Shown: piece by piece, positions 12,634 to 23,425 of the stretch | How positions within the stretch are numbered: position 1 is the first letter of the stretch | Layout of the letters: each line of letters begins with the position of its first letter | Origin: Vitis vinifera | Lineage: Eukaryota > Streptophyta > Magnoliopsida > Vitales > Vitaceae | Length of the DNA: 64,000 bases | Assembly: GCF_030704535.1 (NCBI RefSeq) | Contig: NC_081822.1 | Span: 34,951,501 to 35,015,500, forward strand | Direction: 5' to 3' | Position numbers and translations under genes: made by a program | The notes under the pieces: model-generated | What the model was told of the DNA's origin: nothing | Database searches by the model: none | What the model saw: the letters and a program-made list of their open reading frames with translations, nothing else

Positions 12634-12833
12634 TGGTTACTACATAAAACAAATGAACTCACAATATAAAATAGCACGAAATGAATATTAAAGTAGTTAT
12701 AATATAAGTTTCATAACCATAAATAACATCCATACAATGACAAACTAAAGAGCATGGTAAAAGATTCTAACCAAAAGATAAATAGTACATATTACAATGT
12801 CATCATAATAGTTATGCATCCAAACATTCACAT

Positions 12834-13859
12834 TTAAAGTCTATCAAGCCATGCCATTTTCCTCTCATCAGACATATTCATAAATATCTCTCTCCACTCC
12901 GGCACTGTGAATTTCTCAACAGCTTTTAAATATTTGTCATTATCTAACAGTTCAATGGTTTGTAAGGCTGCCATGCACCTTGTTATGCTAAAATCAGTGG
13001 TACCTCCACTAGTAGCTTCACTACTAGTTCCACTCTTATATCTGTCCACTCTAGCCAATAATGCCTCAGTTCTAGCTCGAGATGTTTCTGTTCTAGCCTT
13101 TGATGCCTCAACCCAAGCTTTCAAAGCATCTCCCATTTGACTTAATCTGGATTCTTTCTTACCTTTACGCTCTAATAGAGAATCAGTTACACGCTTTCCA
13201 GAACGGGTGGTCACTCCTCCTGCCATTTCTGGTTGTGGAGGATCATCAGGGATCTCAGTATCTACATCCACATGCACTCCACCATGTTCCAAATTGTCAT
13301 CCATCTCATCTTCATCATCAGTGTTTGGTGGATCTTGGGTGGAAGAGTAGTGGAGGGCACCGGTTGCTGTTGATGGATTAAAGATCAATCCCAACAAGTT
13401 GTAGTTTGGGCATCCCTTTGAGCGGAATCTTTTTGCATTTGGGTGTGCCTAATAGAAGGAAAAAAAAAATTCACTCTTAGTGTTTACCAAATATTTAAAT
13501 TAAAAAGTAATTGGTTTAAAAGTTATTTTTACCCGAATGTAATTTTGCCAGGTTTCCTCTAGAGCATGCACTGTGTTAGTTTCAGCATCCCAACCAAATC
13601 CAGTATGCTTTAAAAGATCAGAGAACTCACGGTGCATTGCACGTAGTCTATTAAACTTTTGTTTAAGCTGCTTCAAGTTGAAATTTCTTTTCCCTTGACT
13701 ATTGACCTCAAGTAAGATCCTTCTCCATGTGTTGGTACTAAATGTACCACTATCCATGTTACCTTTATTAACTTCATTTACCATGACGTCAATAAAGATT
13801 TTCTCTATATTACCTCTCCATGTTCCTGCATCCTCAACATCTGTTATCTCAGTTGTCAT
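12834..13859 (-). CDS. Harbinger ORF1, Myb/SANT-like DNA-binding protein, left copy
   Basis: Exons are 13859-13533 and 13448-12834, with a short GT-AG intron, giving 313 residues. Residues ~10-105 form a trihelix/Myb-SANT-like domain of the Myb_DNA-bind_3 type, with conserved tryptophans (W14, W46, W75, W88, W104) and the run FNLKQLKQKFNRLR. An acidic linker, a basic segment and a C-terminal helix follow. In PIF/Harbinger elements this protein binds subterminal DNA and helps nuclear import of the transposase. No disabling change is seen. The single homopolymer length difference between the arms lies in its intron. Confidence 0.85.
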
Positions 13860-15060
13860 CTGTACAATCCCATCACAAATAAGAACTCTATGAGGAGACA
13901 GCTTTTAAAACCACCAATAGAACTTAAGGCTATGTTTAAATGAGAATTAAGATTGTTGACGTATAGTGTAGTGTATAAAAATATGAAAGAAAAATAAATA
14001 AAAATAAAAATAGATTTGATATTAATTAGATTTTAAAGACTTTTTTTTTTTAGTTTTTATAAAATTTGAAACAAAAATTGGGGGAAAAAAATGAAAGAAA
14101 AGTAAGTTTGATTAATTTTATATTTGATTAATTTTAAAATTAAAATATTTTTTTATATTTTTTTAAAATAAATCAAACATGATAAAATCATTTTTATTAT
14201 TTTTTATTGATTTAATATTTAATTTTATTAAAAATTATAGTATATTCTATTAAGATGAGATAAAAAAAATTTAAAAAGAATTAATTTAATATTTATAACT
14301 AATCTAAATAAAATAAATAAGACATCAAAATAATTTAATATTTTAAAAAGTTTGATTTCAATAATTTTGATTTCAATAATGTTAAAAAATTAATTTTTTA
14401 ATGTTTGATTTACTACAAAAATATACAATTAAAATTAATTAAAATTTATATATTTTAAATTATATAATCATATGAAAAAATAAAAATAAGTTTGAAGTAG
14501 TATATAGAAAATAATTTAATAATTTTGATTTTATTTTTAAATTAGTAATTTATAGAAAATAATTAGTAATTTATTATTAACTTAAAATTATTTTAAATTA
14601 ATTAAGATGTCATTTTGTATCTTTTTACTCTAGGTAAAAATTTAAGTCAATTTTTTATTTTTAAATAATAATATTAATATTTCAAACAATTTCTTTAAAT
14701 ATGAAATAATATTCTATATAGAATAAAATATGACTCCTATGATAAATAATGTTTTTTATTTTTATATTAAATGTTTTTTTAAGTCATAAGTATTTTTAAT
14801 AAAATTACTGAAATAGGCATGAAAAAAAAACTTTTATTAAGATTAAAAAGGAGCTTTGAAGTTATTAATTTACTTGATTAGGGTTAATTTGTTTAATGAA
14901 AATTAATTAATAAATAATTTTGTAATTATGTGAAAGTAATTTAAAGAATATTTAAAGTTAGCATGATTGAATAAATGGTTAACAAAAATTGTAGAAAAGT
15001 AGCAGAGAATCCAAAACTTTAGGGAATAAAAAAAAAAAATCAAAAGCAACCTATTATATT
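13860..15060. other. AT-rich non-coding interior of the Harbinger element
   Basis: Very AT-rich DNA with long A and T runs and no coding potential, upstream of ORF1. It is mirrored at 17153-18353. One arm difference (14694) lies here. Confidence 0.6.
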
Positions 15061-15236
15061 TAACCCCCAACTCTTAAGGTCTGTTTGTTTAGTGCAGCAT
15101 CCATACAGGCCCTTAGCTAGAAAGGGAGCAAACTCGGTTTCTGGAGGGGATTCCTTTAGCTTGGGCAGCAAGTTGGAGGGGGGAGAGAGAGCGTATTGAG
15201 AGGAAGGTGATTTTTTTACAGCAACCTATTATATTT
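15046..15236. repeat. 16 bp direct repeat bracketing a ~160 bp insert inside the Harbinger body
   Basis: GCAACCTATTATATTT occurs at 15046-15061 and again at 15221-15236. Between them is a block (15062-15220) less AT-rich than its surroundings, which contains the 36 bp TTA-flanked miniature described separately. The repeat could be a target-site duplication of an insertion or the trace of repair synthesis. It is mirrored in the right arm. Confidence 0.5.
15077..15112. mobile_element. 36 bp TTA-flanked miniature with Harbinger-type ends
   Basis: The 36 bases begin AGGTCTGTTTGTTTAGTGC and end GCATCCATACAGGCCC. They are flanked by TTA at 15074-15076 and 15113-15115. Both ends resemble the GGGCCTGTTTG terminus pointing inwards, and TTA is the usual PIF/Harbinger target duplication. 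It looks like two element ends with almost nothing between them. Mirrored at 17101-17136. Confidence 0.45.
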
Positions 15237-16034
15237 TCCTGCACTTCTCTTTACATTGCTTTTTCTATTTCTGCGGATGAACTCAAGGGTGTGTTTGGAT
15301 TTGAAGAGGAAAGGTGAGTCTGGATGAGAGAGAGGAAGAGCAGATCTACAGAGAGAAAAGGTTCTTGGTGATTCAACACCTCATCCTCTTCTGATTCTCT
15401 TTATTTTTTCCATTTTCCTTGAGGTATTTCACCCGTCAAGACTCAAGCTTGGATTTTCCCGTTTGATTTCCATGTCTTTAAGTAAGGTTTTTGTTTTTTT
15501 TTAACAGAACAACTCAACAAAAATCAAAACGGGAAAAAATCAGGAATTTTTGGGCTTATTTTCATTCTCGTTTCCTAGTTTTCTCAGCATCCAAACAGGA
15601 AAATATAAACGAAAAAAAAAAACTAACAGGTGATCAAAAAAATCTCAGATCTCATTCTATTTTCATTCTCGTTTCCTAGTTTTCTCAGCATCCAAATAGG
15701 AATATATAAACGGGAAAAAAAGAAACTAACAGCAGGTGATAAAAAAAAAATTCGAATAACATAACTGATATCTCTTTATCAGATCTAACATTTCCCTCAA
15801 CAAATATTGCCAAAAAAAACCTATTTTATTAGATCTATAAAAAATAACTTCAACATCTGTGGAAATTACCTTTGTTTCTTGCTGGAGATGTCGCGACTGT
15901 GCTGGAGAAGAGGTGCCGCGACTGTGCTGGAGAGAGATGAGAAAGGGAAGAAAAAGAAAAACACGGAGAACAGATGTGTTTTTTGTTCTTTAATTTTGTT
16001 CTATAAACAGTACAAAAACGGGGAAAACAACATT
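15237..16034. other. non-coding right third of the Harbinger element with a ~100 bp tandem repeat
   Basis: The short open frames in this block lack any domain. Two direct repeats starting at 15558 and 15659 share ATTTTCATTCTCGTTTCC, TCTCAGCATCCAAA and ACTAACAGGTGAT-like ends. A second small duplication near 15885-15925 repeats CGCGACTGTGCTGGAGA. Three of the six arm differences lie within 15848-15944. Mirrored at 16179-16976. Confidence 0.6.
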
Positions 16035-16037
16035 TTG

Positions 16038-16175
16038 TTGTTCTCTAAATAGTGCCATTTTGAGAACACGGGGAACAACAAAAACAAAAATGACTCTTTC
16101 AACCAAACAAGTTTTTGGTGTTTTTTGTTTTCAAGAACAGAAAACAGTTCTTGAAAACACTAAACAAACAGGCCC
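16038..16175 (+). repeat. asymmetric spacer at the palindrome centre = transposon right end
   Basis: These 138 bases are the only part of the central 17.7 kb without a mirror partner next to the axis. They are identical to 21452-21589 and to the reverse complement of 10624-10761. The last base is the exact terminus of the inner Harbinger copy, so the right arm starts directly at a transposon end. Confidence 0.88.
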
Positions 16176-18353
16176 CAAAATGTTGTTTTCCCCGTTTTTG
16201 TACTGTTTATAGAACAAAATTAAAGAACAAAAAACACATCTGTTCTCCGTGTTTTTCTTTTTCTTCCCGTTCTCATCTCTCTCCAGCACAGTCGCGGCGC
16301 CTCTTCTCCAGCACAGTCGCGACATCTCCAGCAAGAAACAAAGGTAATTTCCACAGATGTTGAAATTATTTTTTATAGATCTAATAAAATAGGTTTTTTT
16401 TGGCAATATTTGTTGAGGGAAATGTTAGATCTGATAAAGAGATATCAGTTATGTTATTCGAATTTTTTTTTTATCACCTGCTGTTAGTTTCTTTTTTTCC
16501 CGTTTATATATTCCTATTTGGATGCTGAGAAAACTAGGAAACGAGAATGAAAATAGAATGAGATCTGAGATTTTTTTGATCACCTGTTAGTTTTTTTTTT
16601 TCGTTTATATTTTCCTGTTTGGATGCTGAGAAAACTAGGAAACGAGAATGAAAATAAGCCCAAAAATTCCTGATTTTTTCCCGTTTTGATTTTTGTTGAG
16701 TTGTTCTGTTAAAAAAAAACAAAAACCTTACTTAAAGACATGGAAATCAAACGGGAAAATCCAAGCTTGAGTCTTGACGGGTGAAATACCTCAAGGAAAA
16801 TGGAAAAAATAAAGAGAATCAGAAGAGGATGAGGTGTTGAATCACCAAGAACCTTTTCTCTCTGTAGATCTGCTCTTCCTCTCTCTCATCCAGACTCACC
16901 TTTCCTCTTCAAATCCAAACACACCCTTGAGTTCATCCGCAGAAATAGAAAAAGCAATGTAAAGAGAAGTGCAGGAAAATATAATAGGTTGCTGTAAAAA
17001 AATCACCTTCCTCTCAATACGCTCTCTCTCCCCCCTCCAACTTGCTGCCCAAGCTAAAGGAATCCCCTCCAGAAACCGAGTTTGCTCCCTTTCTAGCTAA
17101 GGGCCTGTATGGATGCTGCACTAAACAAACAGACCTTAAGAGTTGGGGGTTAAATATAATAGGTTGCTTTTGATTTTTTTTTTTTATTCCCTAAAGTTTT
17201 GGATTCTCTGCTACTTTTCTACAATTTTTGTTAACCATTTATTCAATCATGCTAACTTTAAATATTCTTTAAATTACTTTCACATAATTACAAAATTATT
17301 TATTAATTAATTTTCATTAAACAAATTAACCCTAATCAAGTAAATTAATAACTTCAAAGCTCCTTTTTAATCTTAATAAAAGTTTTTTTTTCATGCCTAT
17401 TTCAGTAATTTTATTAAAAATACTTATGACTTAAAAAAACATTTAATATAAAAATAAAAAACATTATTTATCATAGGAGTCATATTTTATTCTATATAGA
17501 ATATTATTTCATATTTAATGAAATTGTTTGAAATATTAATATTATTATTTAAAAATAAAAAATTGACTTAAATTTTTACCTAGAGTAAAAAGATACAAAA
17601 TGACATCTTAATTAATTTAAAATAATTTTAAGTTAATAATAAATTACTAATTATTTTCTATAAATTACTAATTTAAAAATAAAATCAAAATTATTAAATT
17701 ATTTTCTATATACTACTTCAAACTTATTTTTATTTTTTCATATGATTATATAATTTAAAATATATAAATTTTAATTAATTTTAATTGTATATTTTTGTAG
17801 TAAATCAAACATTAAAAAATTAATTTTTTAACATTATTGAAATCAAAATTATTGAAATCAAACTTTTTAAAATATTAAATTATTTTGATGTCTTATTTAT
17901 TTTATTTAGATTAGTTATAAATATTAAATTAATTCTTTTTAAATTTTTTTTATCTCATCTTAATAGAATATACTATAATTTTTAATAAAATTAAATATTA
18001 AATCAATAAAAAATAATAAAAATGATTTTATCATGTTTGATTTATTTTAAAAAAATATAAAAAAATATTTTAATTTTAAAATTAATCAAATATAAAATTA
18101 ATCAAACTTACTTTTCTTTCATTTTTTTCCCCCAATTTTTGTTTCAAATTTTATAAAAACTAAAAAAAAAAAGTCTTTAAAATCTAATTAATATCAAATC
18201 TATTTTTATTTTTATTTATTTTTCTTTCATATTTTTATACACTACACTATACGTCAACAATCTTAATTCTCATTTAAACATAGCCTTAAGTTCTATTGGT
18301 GGTTTTAAAAGCTGTCTCCTCATAGAGTTCTTATTTGTGATGGGATTGTACAG

Positions 18354-19378
18354 ATGACAACTGAGATAACAGATGTTGAGGATGCAGGAACATGGAGAGG
18401 TAATATAGAGAAAATCTTTATTGACGTCATGGTAAATGAAGTTAATAAAGGTAACATGGATAGTGGTACATTTAGTACCAACACATGGAGAAGGATCTTA
18501 CTTGAGGTCAATAGTCAAGGGAAAAGAAATTTCAACTTGAAGCAGCTTAAACAAAAGTTTAATAGACTACGTGCAATGCACCGTGAGTTCTCTGATCTTT
18601 TAAAGCATACTGGATTTGGTTGGGATGCTGAAACTAACACAGTGCATGCTCTAGAGGAAACCTGGCAAAATTACATTCGGGTAAAAATAACTTTTAAACC
18701 AATTACTTTTTAATTTAAATATTTGGTAAACACTAAGAGTGAATTTTTTTTTCCTTCTATTAGGCACACCCAAATGCAAAAAGATTCCGCTCAAAGGGAT
18801 GCCCAAACTACAACTTGTTGGGATTGATCTTTAATCCATCAACAGCAACCGGTGCCCTCCACTACTCTTCCACCCAAGATCCACCAAACACTGATGATGA
18901 AGATGAGATGGATGACAATTTGGAACATGGTGGAGTGCATGTGGATGTAGATACTGAGATCCCTGATGATCCTCCACAACCAGAAATGGCAGGAGGAGTG
19001 ACCACCCGTTCTGGAAAGCGTGTAACTGATTCTCTATTAGAGCGTAAAGGTAAGAAAGAATCCAGATTAAGTCAAATGGGAGATGCTTTGAAAGCTTGGG
19101 TTGAGGCATCAAAGGCTAGAACAGAAACATCTCGAGCTAGAACTGAGGCATTATTGGCTAGAGTGGACAGATATAAGAGTGGAACTAGTAGTGAAGCTAC
19201 TAGTGGAGGTACCACTGATTTTAGCATAACAAGGTGCATGGCAGCCTTACAAACCATTGAACTGTTAGATAATGACAAATATTTAAAAGCTGTTGAGAAA
19301 TTCACAGTGCCGGAGTGGAGAGAGATATTTATGAATATGTCTGATGAGAGGAAAATGGCATGGCTTGATAGACTTTAA
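18354..19378 (+). CDS. Harbinger ORF1, Myb/SANT-like DNA-binding protein, right copy
   Basis: Exons are 18354-18680 and 18764-19378 (GT-AG), giving 313 residues, with the same protein sequence as the left copy as far as I can see. The Myb/SANT-like region is followed by an acidic stretch (NTDDEDEMDDNLEHG) and a Lys/Arg-rich segment around GKRVTDSLLERKGKK that could act as a nuclear signal. The exon 1 ATG follows a pyrimidine-rich ~50-base leader. ORF1 precedes ORF2 by 200 bp on the same strand, the usual arrangement for this family. Confidence 0.86.
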
Positions 19379-19578
19379 ATGTGAATGTTTGGATGCATAA
19401 CTATTATGATGACATTGTAATATGTACTATTTATCTTTTGGTTAGAATCTTTTACCATGCTCTTTAGTTTGTCATTGTATGGATGTTATTTATGGTTATG
19501 AAACTTATATTATAACTACTTTAATATTCATTTCGTGCTATTTTATATTGTGAGTTCATTTGTTTTATGTAGTAACCA

Positions 19579-20900
19579 ATGGATGATAATAACACAAGCA
19601 GTGGTGAACTATATGACTCAACTTCATCTTCTGAAGAGGGTGATGATTTAGATGAAATTTTTATTGCTCACATTATGAATGAGTATGAGGAAATATTTTT
19701 ATGCAAGACATCTCAAAGGACATCAATGTTAAGTGGTGCACAATTTGTAAGAGATATGATAGAAGGTCATCCTCAGACATGCTATGAACTATTTCGGATG
19801 GATAAAGAAACATTTATGAACCTTTGTGATCATCTTAAGAGACATGAAAACTTACAGGATACACGATTTGTCACAGTTGAAGAGGCAGTGGCTATGTTCT
19901 TACTAATCGTAGGACATAATGTGAGAATGAGGGTTGTAGCAGACCGTTTTCAACACTCCACAGAGACTGTCGCTCGACACTTTAAAGAAGTTAGACGTGC
20001 ATTATGTCGACTTGGAAAAATTCTCATATGTCCTAACAATATGACCAATGAGGTGTCTTCATATGTTGCTAGTAATCCTAAATATTTTCCATGGTTTAAG
20101 GTAAGAGTTTATAAAAAAATATTTATAAATGTGAATTTCATGACGATTATTTAATTTATTTCCTTAATAATAATAAATGTTTGTTGTTGTAGGACTGTAT
20201 TGGTGCAATTGATGGCACTCATATTAGTGCATGGGTCCCAGCTGATAGACAAACCAGTTTTAGAGGTAGAAAAACAGTTATAACACAAAATGTTATGTGT
20301 GCATGTAATTTTGACATGATGTTTACATTTGTTTATGCTGGTTGGGAAGGAACAGCAAACGATGCACGTGTCTTTTTAGATGCATTGACTAGACCAGAAG
20401 TCAATTTTCCTTGGCCAAGTGAAGGAAAATATTATGTAGTTGATTCTGGTTATCCTTGTATATCTGGATTTTTGCCACCATATCGAGGTGAGCGATATCA
20501 TTTACAAGAATATCGGGGTAGACATAATCAACCTATCAGGTATAAAGAACTTTTTAATTATAGACATTCATCTCTTCGAAATATTATTGAAAGATGTTTT
20601 GGTGTTTTAAAGACCCGATTTCCAATATTAAGGATGATGCCTTGTTATAAGCCAAGTAGGCAACCATCAATTGTTGTTGCATGTTGTACCCTTCATAATT
20701 GGATTCGTCTATCAACTTGAAATGATCAATTGTTTAGAGAATATGAGGTAGAAGACCTTTCAATCGAAGGTGAAGAAGAGAGCACAAGTAGCAGAAACCA
20801 TTCAATTGATTTATCAGATGAGAGTGCAGCAGCTATGGCAGCTTGTAGAGATCAAATTGCTGAAGTGATGTGGGCAAATTATATTAATGTCAATCCATGA
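19579..20900 (+). pseudogene. Harbinger DDE transposase (ORF2), right copy, one in-frame TGA near the end
   Basis: Exons are 19579-20100 and 20193-20720, intron GT-AG. The open part encodes 349 residues with all three catalytic acidic residues (D of DCIGAIDGTH, D of VVDSGYP, E of IIERCFGVLK). In contrast to the left copy, exon 1 is open throughout. TGA at 20718-20720 ends the protein after HNWIRLST, and the same frame continues for 59 codons to a second stop at 20898-20900 with a typical acidic tail (REYEVEDLSIEGEEE). The loss removes the tail but no catalytic residue, so residual activity is possible but unproven. Confidence 0.84.
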
Positions 20901-21450
20901 CTTGTCTTATTTTTAATTTTTAATATTTGTCAACACTTTAGTGTTTTGTTAGAATTTATATATATTTGTTAACTTAACTAGTTCTCATTAGTGTTATGTG
21001 ATGTTTGTTTTAATTTCTAATGATTAAATATTGCTTATAAATTTAATTTATAATTGTAAAAGTAGGATGGACAAAAGACCCATGTGAAATACATACATCA
21101 TATTTTATTTTATTTTTAATAATTTATCAACTTATATAAAAAATTTAAAATTAAATAATTTTTTAAATTTAAATGAAATGTGTATTTAAAAATATTTATA
21201 AATTTATAATATAAAGTTACTTGAAGAAAATATTTTATTAATTGAAAAAGAAAAAAAAACATCTTTCAAACATGTTTTTTTATTAACTAAGCCAAACATG
21301 TTTTTTTTGTTTTTGAGAACAAAAACTGTTTTTCAAAATTCAGTTCCCAAACACAATTTTTTTTCTAAAAACACTAAAAACTGTTCTTAAAAACTGTTCT
21401 CAAAAACTGTTTTCCAGAACAGTTTTTAAAAACAGCAACCAAACAGGCCC

Positions 21451-21590
21451 TTGTTGTTCTCTAAATAGTGCCATTTTGAGAACACGGGGAACAACAAAAA
21501 CAAAAATGACTCTTTCAACCAAACAAGTTTTTGGTGTTTTTTGTTTTCAAGAACAGAAAACAGTTCTTGAAAACACTAAACAAACAGGCC
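21451..21590 (+). repeat. Harbinger right-end segment (140 bp), outer right copy
   Basis: Mirror image of 10622-10761 and identical to the centre spacer. It joins the left-end terminus of the outer element (21450) to the host MOCS2A promoter DNA that starts TATACTTTTCAACATAGG. In the copying model it is part of the duplicated flank and not a native end. Confidence 0.8.
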
Positions 21591-21944
21591 TATACTTTTC
21601 AACATAGGTGTCGTTTTTGTCGCCAAACAGGTCCTAACTTCTAAGAATTTGGCTTAGCATCAATGCGGAAAATAATTGGGTTTCGGTATGTTTGGAGAGA
21701 CACAGGGTCACCTTTTCAAGCATGGAAATTTCTTTGGGATAAGGCGATTTGATTGGTGGGATCCAAACACATATCCTTGGGATTTGACCGCCCAAAATTA
21801 AATCACAATTTTCACATGCCTCATCTCTTCTGAATCTCTGATTGGATATTTTTGGTTGAAAACCCTAACTAAACTAACCCTAATCCTTCCAAATTTCTGC
21901 AGATAAAAAGAGATTCTAATTCTATTTTCATCTGGAAGTTGAAG
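21591..21944 (+). promoter_or_regulatory. promoter and leader exon of the right MOCS2A copy
   Basis: Mirror of 10268-10620 with no difference found. Telo-box-type motifs AAAACCCTAACT and TAACCCTAATCC lie at about 21858-21883, shortly before the inferred leader exon, which ends at 21944 (donor GTTGGT). The intron then runs to 23093. Confidence 0.5.
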
Positions 21945-23093
21945 GTTGGTTGAATTTCAATCCATTTCTTTGGTTATTTGAATTGGGTTTTTGGATTTCG
22001 TTTGAATTAAACCTTAGGTTTTGATTATTTTTTTGGATTAAAGCTTGTGATTTTCTTGACTTTCGGTCATGGTTGGAGTTCTCCTGAGTGTTTGATGATG
22101 CATAGAAGTAGTCATATGAGAAATAACTGAGAATTGTGATCGGGTGATGCCCGCCAACTGTTTGATGGCGGTGGTGCTGAAACTCAATAGGGGGTTATCG
22201 AGTGATGGAATGATATTATACTGAATACACTGTGATTTGATTTTCAGATGATACTTTTCTATTATGTTGGATTGATGATTGTACTGTTATCAGCTTTTGA
22301 CTGGACAGTGGTTTAGAATTCTACCCATAAATTCTCTCATTTTGTGTGTCTTATCAATTCATTATCTCTGTTATTTGGATTGTTTAGGACTTTCAATCTA
22401 GTTTTTCCGGACATATATGATATGGGTACCTTTCATTTTAGCTCATTTCTTGTCATTGAACACACTAATAGGTGAAATATTGAAGAGCCGTTTGAGAAAT
22501 TTGTTGTGTAGCAATTGACTAGATTTGCAGGTTGATGTTTTGTTGTTTCGCGGAAATCGGATTAATTAGGGATAATTTTTTGTGTCCTTGAATAGATTGC
22601 CAAAATATGTGAGGAAACATTTTGATCTTGGCTGGTGAGGAAAAGAAATTTATCAAGTATGCTTTTCTTAAATAGGAATCCAGGTTCAGTCTTTCCAGAG
22701 AGATTGTAACAAGCTTAGAGATTCACATCTAGTATCCATAATGGTATTGGGGAATTTTAGTGTCTGGATGAGAATTTCACCAGTTTCTCCATCGCCCTGG
22801 CAAGAATTTCACCTTTAGAATCTGGACCAACTAGACCTTGGATCAGAATCGGTCCCCTTCTTCCAAAACGAACCTTCTCAAAATGAGAGTGAAGAGGAGT
22901 TAAAGCCCTGCATATATGTCAAGTTGTTGTTGATATTAAATCTGGCAATCAAAGATGAAATTGTTGCATTTGTGTCATTTGTGGGGTTTTAATTGTAAGA
23001 ATTAGGAAATTCTGCACTTAAAATAGTTCCCTAGTGGTTCTGAAAGCTCAAACCCTATCATGGTTTTTAACTTCCTTTCAACTTGGTGAGCAG
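21945..23093 (+). other. 5' UTR intron of the right MOCS2A copy
   Basis: Donor AAG|GTTGGT and acceptor GGTGAGCAG|GA are inferred from sequence. The interior is T-rich with no gene. Confidence 0.55.
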
Positions 23094-23104
23094 GATTTTC
23101 TGCC

Positions 23105-23425
23105 ATGGAAGTCAAGGGAGGAGAAAAAGAGAGTCAGACGGTGGACAGTACAAACAAGGGAAGCGACGGTTCCTCTGTTGGGATTAAGTTTCTGTTCTTT
23201 GCAAGAGCTCGGGATCTTACAGGTGGCCTCACTGATATGCCAATGGAGGTGCCATCGGGTAGCACAGCCCATGACTGTCTAAATAAGCTTGTTGCCAAAT
23301 TCCCGAGATTGGAGGAGATTCGTGGATGCATGGTCCTGGCATTGAACGAGGAGTACACACCTGAGTCCACTGTTGTCAAGGACCGAGACGAATTGGCCAT
23401 CATACCTCCAATAAGTGGAGGCTAA
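23105..23425 (+). CDS. molybdopterin synthase small subunit (sulfur carrier), right palindrome copy
   Basis: Same 106-residue MOCS2A/CNX7 protein as the left copy, including the essential C-terminal GG that is thiocarboxylated. The start ATG is in CTGCCATGGAAG and follows the inferred 5' UTR splice acceptor by 11 bases. A second in-frame Met at residue 45 would delete the first beta strand and is unlikely as a start. The gene has an intact promoter, leader and 3' region, so it is a full-length duplicate and not a retrocopy. Which of the two is ancestral cannot be read from the coding sequence. If the right junction at 24941/24942 is the recombination scar, the left copy is the native one. Confidence 0.92.
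   Translation: MEVKGGEKESQTVDSTNKGSDGSSVGIKFLFFARARDLTGGLTDMPMEVPSGSTAHDCLNKLVAKFPRLEEIRGCMVLALNEEYTPESTVVKDRDELAIIPPISGG

Larger units (their letters stand above)
7271..16037 (+). repeat. left arm of giant palindrome (8767 bp)
   Basis: This arm is the reverse complement of 16176-24941. Mirrored positions sum to 32212 from 7271 to about 13460 and to 32213 from there to 16037; the change is a one-base difference in a homopolymer (10 A at 13460-13469 against 9 T at 18743-18751). I found six substitutions by eye, at 12438, 12501, 14694, 15848, 15914 and 15944, all inside the transposon body. The arm ends at an AAAA shared by both flanks. Confidence 0.93.
10762..16175 (-). mobile_element. complete PIF/Harbinger transposon (5414 bp), inserted into another copy of itself
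   Basis: The ends are GGGCCTGTTTGGTTGCTG at 10762 and its inverted counterpart CAAACAGGCCC ending at 16175; the outer 11 bases match perfectly. The flanks are CAA at 10759-10761 and CAA at 16176-16178. Removing the element with one CAA restores GAGAACAACAAAATGTTG, which is the internal sequence found 140 bp inside this element's own right end. The element therefore sits in a second copy of itself in opposite orientation. Genes lie on the minus strand: DDE transposase near the left end and Myb/SANT-like ORF1 behind it. The right third is non-coding. A non-autonomous relative at 42253-42973 has the same left-end and right-end types. Confidence 0.82.
10622..21450 (+). mobile_element. outer PIF/Harbinger copy, interrupted by the inner copy
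   Basis: I read this as one element in inverted orientation: its right end is 10622-10761, and its body runs from 16176 to its left-end terminus CAAACAGGCCC at 21450. The inner copy (10762-16175) plus a CAA duplication splits it 140 bp from the right end. Its genes are on the plus strand at 18354-20900. At 21450 it does not meet unique host DNA. Instead it meets a further right-end segment (21451-21590) that belongs to the mirrored flank. Confidence 0.65.

Noticed and set aside
10622-16174. Reading the element as 5.55 kb with 140 bp perfect terminal inverted repeats
   Set aside because: Possible at first sight, but the CAA duplication around 10762-16175, the matching GGGCCTGTTTG ends and the end types of the 721 bp relative fit a 5.41 kb element inserted in its own copy better.
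16038-16175. Simple sister-chromatid fusion at a transposon end as the origin of the palindrome
   Set aside because: It explains the spacer but not the CAA duplication or the extra transposon end outside each body; self-insertion followed by flank copying explains all three. It is kept as a second choice.
15491-16406. Open frames near the palindrome centre, mirrored in both arms
   Set aside because: Lys/Phe/Asn-rich translations of AT-rich transposon DNA without domains or conserved context.
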